From Atopsyche davidsoni (taxonomy: Eukaryota; Arthropoda; Insecta; Trichoptera; Hydrobiosidae), in NCBI GenBank assembly GCA_022113835.1, contig JAILWY010000006.1, forward strand, positions 4,340,001 through 4,404,000: a DNA stretch of 64,000 bases, in the 5' to 3' direction. Positions 56,691 to 64,000 of the stretch are shown piece after piece (position 1 is the stretch's first letter; each line of letters begins with the position of its first letter). The position numbers were made by a program, and so were the translations under genes. The notes under the pieces were generated by a model. The model was given only the letters and a program-made list of their open reading frames with translations. It was not told the origin of the DNA and did no database searches.

Positions 56691-59600
56691 CGCACGTAAA
56701 ATGTTTGTGAAATTAACATATTGATTGTAGAATTTCAAAATGCATGTTACTAAATATTAAATCAGATGTTTTAAAAATATTTTTTTGTAAAATATCAACA
56801 CGAAAAATAAAACACAAAAAATAAATCAATGTGATTCGTGTAATATAAATATTACATTTTTTTGGGAAAAGTCAATTTTACAATGATTCGACAATATATT
56901 TTTTGTCTATAATTTTAAAAGTCTGATTTAATTTAGTTCGCAATTAACAGTTTTTTTTTTATGTATTAAACATTTTTATTTTATTTCTTAGTTAATTGCA
57001 AAATCAATCATCGTACATGGTGTTATGTTATGATATTTAACAATTGGTGTACCCTTAGAATATTATCGTAAAACATCAAAACTTGTGTCACATCAGAAAT
57101 GCATTTACTAAACATATATTATAAAAATATCATTTATTTATTTCAACTTAATATAAATTCTTTAAATGCCTTTAAAGATATTTTTAAAAAAATTATATAG
57201 TGGGAAACATATTTTTAAGTATTAATGTTTTATAAACAGTCTCTCCATGAATTTGCAGATATTTTTATTTCCGCAAGAATAACTGTAAATGTAAATGATA
57301 TTACAAAAGGCAAAACCATGGTGCGATTAGTAAAAAGTTCTCAGTGCAGTGTATTAAGAAATTCCTCAGCATTATGAATGCCATAAATCAGCTCCTACTC
57401 TAGATATTAACATGGGAAGTGGCGCTCCGACACCTCCGTTAATTCCTAAACCCCCAGTACCTTTAAAACTTTTAAAGTAAAAAAAAATAATAATTATAGA
57501 ATCTACGACAGTTAACCACATAAGTGTGAAAACCATAAAAATGGATTATCTAATATTATCTGTTTTCATTTGCTATTTATGTTTCTTATTTAATATATGA
57601 ATAAAAACAATGTATCTTACTTGCTAAATATTAACATCTTTTTTTTGTAACATTGATTAGGATTTTTAGGGGAAAAAAAACAATTATATTTTAATAACTT
57701 AACTTTTAACTTTTTGGTTCGATACTGACGGGATCGCCATTTATTTATTTGAATTTTATGTTTGATAACTAATAAATAAATCAAAATAACAAACGTATTT
57801 CAAATAATGTCATTTAAAAACCTTATTATGTTTATTATGAATAATTAGTTTTTAGAGAATTTTAAAGTGTAAAATGCATTAACGAAAAATTCAAAACATA
57901 CTTTATCTTTGAGAGTCTCTATACAGTATGAAACTAAATTAAGCCGTACATAAAAATTCTTCGCCGCCCATAAAAATATTTTCGAAATACTTGCGGGGAA
58001 ACAAATCTAATGCAGGGGTGGATCCTACCCCCAGCGAGGAGGGTATTAACTTTAGATGGAGCAAGAGGGTTATGACCGATCACTGGTGTATTTGACAGAA
58101 ACGATTAGTAATTAAATGGACTTGAAAAATAGTTAATCCTCCAACTTATACACGTTTATTATATAGAAATCAATATCAATCCAATACTAACAACAGTAAT
58201 GAATATTACAATACTTTTGTCTTTATGAACAAAAAAAAATTCTAATTGAAAATTGAGCCTAGGAATCTTTCTTTTTTCTGGAAATATTTCTCCGGTGTGT
58301 TTGAAGTTTTTTTTATCAATTAATTTCATTTGATATATTGTTAAGATATTAAATAATTTATTACAAATCGTGATAAACTTACAACAGCGGTAAAGATATC
58401 TGAAAACTTTATTTAAGACTATAGATTGTAATGCGACAGAATAACGTTTTTTTCTAAATTTAACAGTTGTTTATATAAAAAAGATTTTAAGAAACCGTTT
58501 TTTTTCATGTCTAAATGTACCTTCCTTATTATATGTCTAAGATTTTTTTTTCGTTTCGGTTCAAAATTCAAAAGCCTTGTTTGGCATCTGCCAAATTTGA
58601 ATAAATCTTTAAAAATTCAAAGGCTTCGGTTTTTTCATCTCCGCCCCCAGCATCAGTGCTCTGCTTTTATAAATAAAAATAAAATATCTTTGCATTACAA
58701 ACGCATTACATCGACAGCGCAAAAAACAAAGTGCATCGACTGGGTGGGATTCTCTAGATGGAAGAATTTTCTAGTATGTTTTCAACACATTATTATTATG
58801 GTTGCATTGTTTTAAAGGATATAAACGACGGAAAAAATAACAAATGGTAAATAATGCGTGACCAGCTACTTTATTGCTTCAAACCTAAATATAGTAGGAA
58901 TAACTATTGAATAATATGAACGAAATACGATTGATTCTGTTGCCGTATATTGACTCTTCTGCCCTTTATTAAAACATACATATTTTATGCTTACATATTT
59001 ACATAAGTAAAAAACTGTTACGATTATTCCAATTTAAAAACATGCCACCATAAATAACAAATTTTAAGATTAATATTCGCAAAAGAGCAGTATATATCGA
59101 ACCCTCTCCTTCTCGCTGCCGAGCGACTTTATCAAAAGGAAACGAAAAGATTGTGTTAATAGTCGAACACTCCCCCTAGGAGTCGATCTGACTTGCAAAT
59201 GAACAATGTACTGTGAAGTGTACACCCCCTCTAAATTTCCAAGCTTCTGATACCCCCAATATGTTTTGAATCCCAAGCAAGCTTTATTTGCATAATTAAA
59301 CATAAACAATATATACTGTATTAACAATTTTTTCTTTATTTTAAACCGTTGTTTTTCATAGCTCTAATTAATCATTAGTATGGGAAAGGTAATGTCCTTA
59401 GCTTCCAATTATATTATTTTATTAAAAAGTGTTATTATATACAATAAAGTTTTTGAAAGTTACATTCAGCTTTATAATTTGTTTATATTTTTACAAATTA
59501 CTGTGTTTATTTGTCTAGTTAAAAAAAATTAAATTTATTACCCACGATATACCGACTTAGTTTGGAATAATCTGTAATTGAATAGCAAGTGCGAATATCC

Positions 59601-62600
59601 ATTTGGCTTTGAGATTGTGATTTATTTAGTTCACATCTAAATTTAAAAGTGTACTAAGTAATATTGTTTCGTGATTCCATAAATTCATAATAAACAGCAA
59701 AATTGTAATCACACTGTTATCGTAAAGCAAAATATATATATAGTTGATTGTTGTTTTCGAATTATATTTGTTTACTTTTCAAATAACTTTGTGCAATATA
59801 TATATATTTTGTAAACCACAATCTTCAATCCAACGCTTATAAAAAGCCACAAATAGAATTTACAAGGGTACACAGTAATCAAAAAATCACCCCTGAAGGC
59901 GAGAACACACCGGGCGAGGCTTTGATTTACAATTCAGTAAAAAATATAAGGTGCTCTTTTTATTTGTCTAAAACGTGACTAAACTAAACAACCTTGCTAA
60001 ATAACAGATGTATTTCACGAAAAGGGTGTATCATTGTACACAGTACTCCCCTTCTTTAATTTATCTATAATCTGATTATATTTCAGAAAATAGTATTTTT
60101 ATTTTTTTGTGATGATTTCAGTTAGGTTTTTAATATTTTCTAAGAATAAACGCCCTTTGACATCTAACAAGTAACGCCTAGAATGCGTTTGTTACTGTTC
60201 ACAGTAAAAAATTACCTTTTCTGATAAGGCAGAAAGAAATGTTTATTACACCTTCGTGTACAAACGTCGAAGCGTTGGAACTACTTCTCCAGAAATAATA
60301 TAAATACCTTAAATATTTGTTTCGCTGCAATTTCTATAATTTTCTCTACTTGAGTAGTATTTAAAAAGGACGTTAATGTAAAAACGAAACATGCCCTAAA
60401 AATAAGAAAATTACAGCTATGTGTTCAAGAAACCTTCTGGGTATTTATTTTACGAATATTCAAAGCCCATCAGATAAAATTAAATCTATGCTATTTATTT
60501 TTTATAACAAAAATTGTAAATTCTGTTATATGCATTTGGTATATATGGAGGCTTCTCTGGCCTCAGATTGATGAAAAGAAACATAAATAAAGGATTTAAA
60601 GCCAATTGCTTGCAAAACCTAGAATAGGGTCGTAGCTTTTAAGTTCCCGCAATGCATCTCCGAATGGCTGCAATAAAACTGCATATTTAATGCACTGAGA
60701 ATATATCGCGACTACGAGGTTACGGCTTACATATAAACCTGAACACTAATATGTATTTCTTACTGGAACAATTTTTTAAAGACAATTCATTTTAATTTTA
60801 AACACCAACGTATTTATATATTATAATCTATAATAGAGGAGTTATTATTAAATGGACAACGTCACCTCAAAATTAATTCAATGCCTCTAGGTGAGTTATT
60901 TTTTACTTATTTAGCACAGTTGCGTTTGTAGAGCACGTGCATCAGGGTGAGCTTATATAAAAAAAAACAAATGTAATTAATTATTATTATTATATTACAA
61001 ATTTTTGAAGAAGGGTCGCCTAAATATACAAAAAAAAATTATCATCACACGTGGTCCCATTTTCCAAGATCAACAAGATGCGTAGTTTCTATGCAAAGAC
61101 TAACTGCTTCTACACTAACTTTTTATAAAGACCATAAAAGTTTTTTTGATATTTATACGGGCATTTTTGAAGTTTTTTTGAGTTAAATATCACTTAGAGC
61201 GGAGACAATAAAACAACAAGAATGCTGCTCAGAAATATGGCTATTTAAATAAAATATAGAGAGAGCCGGAGGGGGTGGAGGAGGAGAGACCTGGCGGGAG
61301 ACAAACGACTCTTCTTGAGTCACCATCAACATGCATTTTTAAAACGGCAACACCCGAGACATGGCTAAATTACAAAAATAAAAATCTACATGGGAAAAAA
61401 ATTAAGCAAAATATTAAGATTAACATTTTTAGATAAACAATATACATGAGAAGTGACTAATAAAATACCTGATTTTTTCGAGGCAAAGATTTTGTCTTAT
61501 GATTTGTATGTGTCGTGAAAAAATTTGTCTCGTCATTTTACGTGTACACCTATTTTTCAAATATATATATTTATAAATTTATAAAAAATTATATCATAAT
61601 CCTCAGTCTCCCCCTTGCGGAAGATACAATGAGTTTTGAAACCGTATTTACGACAAAAATTACCCAATCACAAATCACAGCAATAACTTATGAATTCCCC
61701 TTTATAAAATCGGAAAGAATCCCGAGGCAAAAACATTGAATATTGATGAATGTAAGTTGTCCCGATGCCTTCGGAAACAATATGTCAATATGATAACCTG
61801 ATCTAAAGCGAGACAAGTGCTCATGCTTTATGGCGGTCTGATGATAAAACGGTTGTTACGCAACAGCCTCCCAGAATGAATAACCTTCTTTTATCATATC
61901 ATTCATCTTGCATGGAAACATCCCCCGTGGCTCCGCAACCGCAGTTCCACCCTCGCCATGTGGCTGTGCCCATAAATATAACAGGGAAAATCTTCTTGCG
62001 TGTTTATTTTAAACAAGATTAAAAAATCATTATTCATCCGTTTTTATCAGAAATGTTTTATGTTTTGATATCGTCTACTGCATCTTATTTAATTTATTGA
62101 TCAAATAGAAAAATCTAACTGTTTTTATATTAAGATAGAAATAATAGTTTGTAAATAAATTGAAATTATTTACAAAAATATACAAAAAAAAAAAAAGTAC
62201 TAATATTTCTAATCGAAATAATTATTATCGAAGTATCAATCAGTACTTCATTTCAAAATGATTCAACTATACAGAGTTACTATTGATAGATATCGTAAGT
62301 CATCAATTCAATTCTCTGAGCATATTCTCTGGGCGTATTCTTTCTTTATACTGACTAATTGGCCATCGAAGCAAAATTTACCAAAAAAAATAACAATGAA
62401 TTAGGTATTTGGAAAACAACGTTTAGAAAAAAAATAAAAACGAAGATTCTTTAATGTTTTATGTTAATTTACAATTGTTCGAAGGCTATGTTTACAATAC
62501 GTTATGTGGCTATCCCATGGTCCTGGTGCTGGTTGTGGAGCTTACAACATGTGGCTTAGGCAGTAACGTACATATATTTCTCTATTTTCGTAATTGAGTT

Positions 62601-62779
62601 TTTGTAGGAAAAATATGACTAAAAAACCCTTTTTTGCATGAATTCATAAATAAGTTGTATATTTGGAAAATGACCTAAGTTCCTCAGCCGAAACGTTTTC
62701 ATACTCGCAATATTTTACTTTTCTACAAAAAATATTTTGAAAAGCAAAAATGTAAATAATTCCTAACACGGAATAGTCA
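56691..62779. other. AT-rich intergenic sequence right of the MINPP-type gene
   Basis: No further gene is recognised. GC-richer patches lie at 59095-59280 (including ATTTGCAT octamer-like sites), 61255-61345 and 61790-61990. Open frames such as 58507-58815 and 59070-59327 show no domains. Confidence 0.5.
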
Positions 62780-62945
62780 TCCGCGTTACCAGGAGACACT
62801 CGCGCGACACTCGGCCGAGACGAAGAACGGCCCGCTGAATGATTGATGCGGTAATCCCGCACCCCCAGCCTCCCAGCCTCCCAACCCCTCACCGCCCCCC
62901 AGCCTGATACACCGCCGCGATACTCCAGCTGACGTCATAAAGAAC
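62780..62945. other. GC-rich island
   Basis: A compact CpG-containing, pyrimidine-rich block with CAGCCTCCCAGCCTCCCAAC ends at TGACGTCA (62931-62938), a perfect CRE/ATF palindrome. It may be an orphan enhancer or promoter. Confidence 0.4.
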
Positions 62946-64000
62946 ACCATTTTTTGTGAGTTACCACCGCTCACCATATTTGGGAATGAAACATGCCTAC
63001 GATAATTTGATATGTCAATTTTATATTTACGATTAAAAAAAATTATCCGTATTACTGGTATTCACAAGAGTAAACGCATATTTAGTAACAAATCAAAGTA
63101 ATATAATACTTTAAAAGGAGTGTGCATTAGTCTCAAGAATATCAGATCCTAAGTATACAATAAATAAGTACATTTTCAATTGTATCTTCTCTTATCAATA
63201 TAAGATCCAAAATGGTAGTAGCAGAGTCATCAGCCGATTACTGAGTATGGTCAATTCTCATCTCGACGCAATGGCTTTTTTTTTAATAAGCTGATATAAG
63301 TTACATGATATAATCAGTTTACTGAGAAAGAAAACAAGGTAATTGTTGATAAGTCTCCAAAAACTTCTGCACAGTGAGAAAAAACGACGAGATCTTGGGA
63401 AACTTATTGCAATTGATATATTTCGGATAAAAATATTTATCGTAATGAAAAAACATAATGAAAACAAGCAATGTATTTTTTTAAACTTGTTAAAACCGCC
63501 ACTATCAGGCACGTTGGTCTGAATGGTCTCTACACTCAGCATCGAGGATACTAACTGGAGAACACAAATGAATTATTAGGGACCATTTGAAAGGCTCTCG
63601 TGATTCTTACACTCTTGGACGAACGACAAAAAGATAAACGACCTCCAGGGGTTATAAATCCTTCTGAAAACGCTTTTCAGTTTCATTCAAGGTCCCGGCT
63701 GAGAAATCGCTTCGCGGGTTCAACTTATTTCGCTGCAAATGTGTTTTTATTTATACAACTCCTTCTATCGCAACGGAAGACGTATCGAACACTACTAAGA
63801 ATTTACATACGAACGTTTTTAGATTCGCGGACGAAATGGATCTCATCTCGATGCGAATCGTGGCTTGAAAATCAATATGAACCTATTTGTTACTGTTTGA
63901 AAAAATTGATTTTTCTTCAAAGTATGAGCCTCGGAATCTAGTCAGATTACAAAAACCTAAAACTTTCCAAATATATTTTTTTTAATCGCCCATAGTCATA
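62946..64000. other. Intergenic sequence to the window end
   Basis: A 113-codon plus-strand frame (63600-63941) has no recognisable domain, start context or splice sites and is treated as chance. Nothing else was seen. Confidence 0.45.

Noticed and set aside
63600..63941. 113-codon plus-strand frame near the window end
   Set aside because: No recognisable domain, no Kozak context and no splice sites. Length is within the range expected by chance in 64 kb.

Overview
The window is AT-rich animal DNA, most probably from an insect. It has spliceosomal introns, a mariner transposon flanked by TA, CCTAA/TTAGG-type telomere-like repeats inside a small transposon, long (TA)n tracts, and an animal-type inositol-phosphate phosphatase gene with insect-style core promoter motifs. 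The order of insect cannot be fixed from the sequence alone. Most of the 64 kb is non-coding: AT-rich intergenic or intronic DNA with scattered GC-rich islands of 100-400 bp. This arrangement is often seen around developmental regulators.

Two host genes can be supported. At the left, on the minus strand, 4785-4637 looks like a first coding exon: ATG in good context, 49 codons rich in His, Pro, Gly and Ala, and a strong AG|GTCAGT donor. The rest of that gene would lie toward or beyond position 1, and the product is not identified. At the right, on the plus strand, 51972-56589 holds a complete five-exon multiple inositol polyphosphate phosphatase (MINPP-type histidine phosphatase, 451 codons). 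It has a signal peptide, an RHGTRYP motif, a downstream HD motif, a TATA/Inr/DPE promoter at 51891-51952 and a poly(A) signal at 56685.

The rest is mainly mobile and repetitive DNA. A 1,273-bp mariner (11927-13199) has matching 34-bp terminal repeats and TA duplications, but its transposase frame carries two small shifts. A 230-bp transposon with an 8-bp target duplication (29738-29967) carries telomere-like repeats. A minisatellite at 31.5-32.3 kb has a 143-bp higher-order period built from 50, 41 and 52-bp subunits. Intron 4 of the phosphatase gene holds a 39-bp repeat array.

The most interesting component is a set of short foldback elements. Several are flanked by 11-14 bp target duplications, which suggests target-primed retrotransposition. 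Two sequence families carry hammerhead-ribozyme-like motifs. Family B (28523-28829) is a 118-bp-arm near-perfect palindrome with a full CTGATGA...GAAA core, a cleavage triplet, and complementary helices I and II. Family A (six copies: 5.0, 16.0, 25.8, 35.8, 44.7 and 44.9 kb) has the same architecture with a U..A exchange at the two core positions that normally form a C-G pair. In both families the short helix III is a self-complementary hexamer (ACTAGT or ACCGGT), as in the minimal hammerheads reported from Penelope-like retroelements. A third foldback (family C), with a 13-bp duplication, sits in intron 1 of the phosphatase gene.
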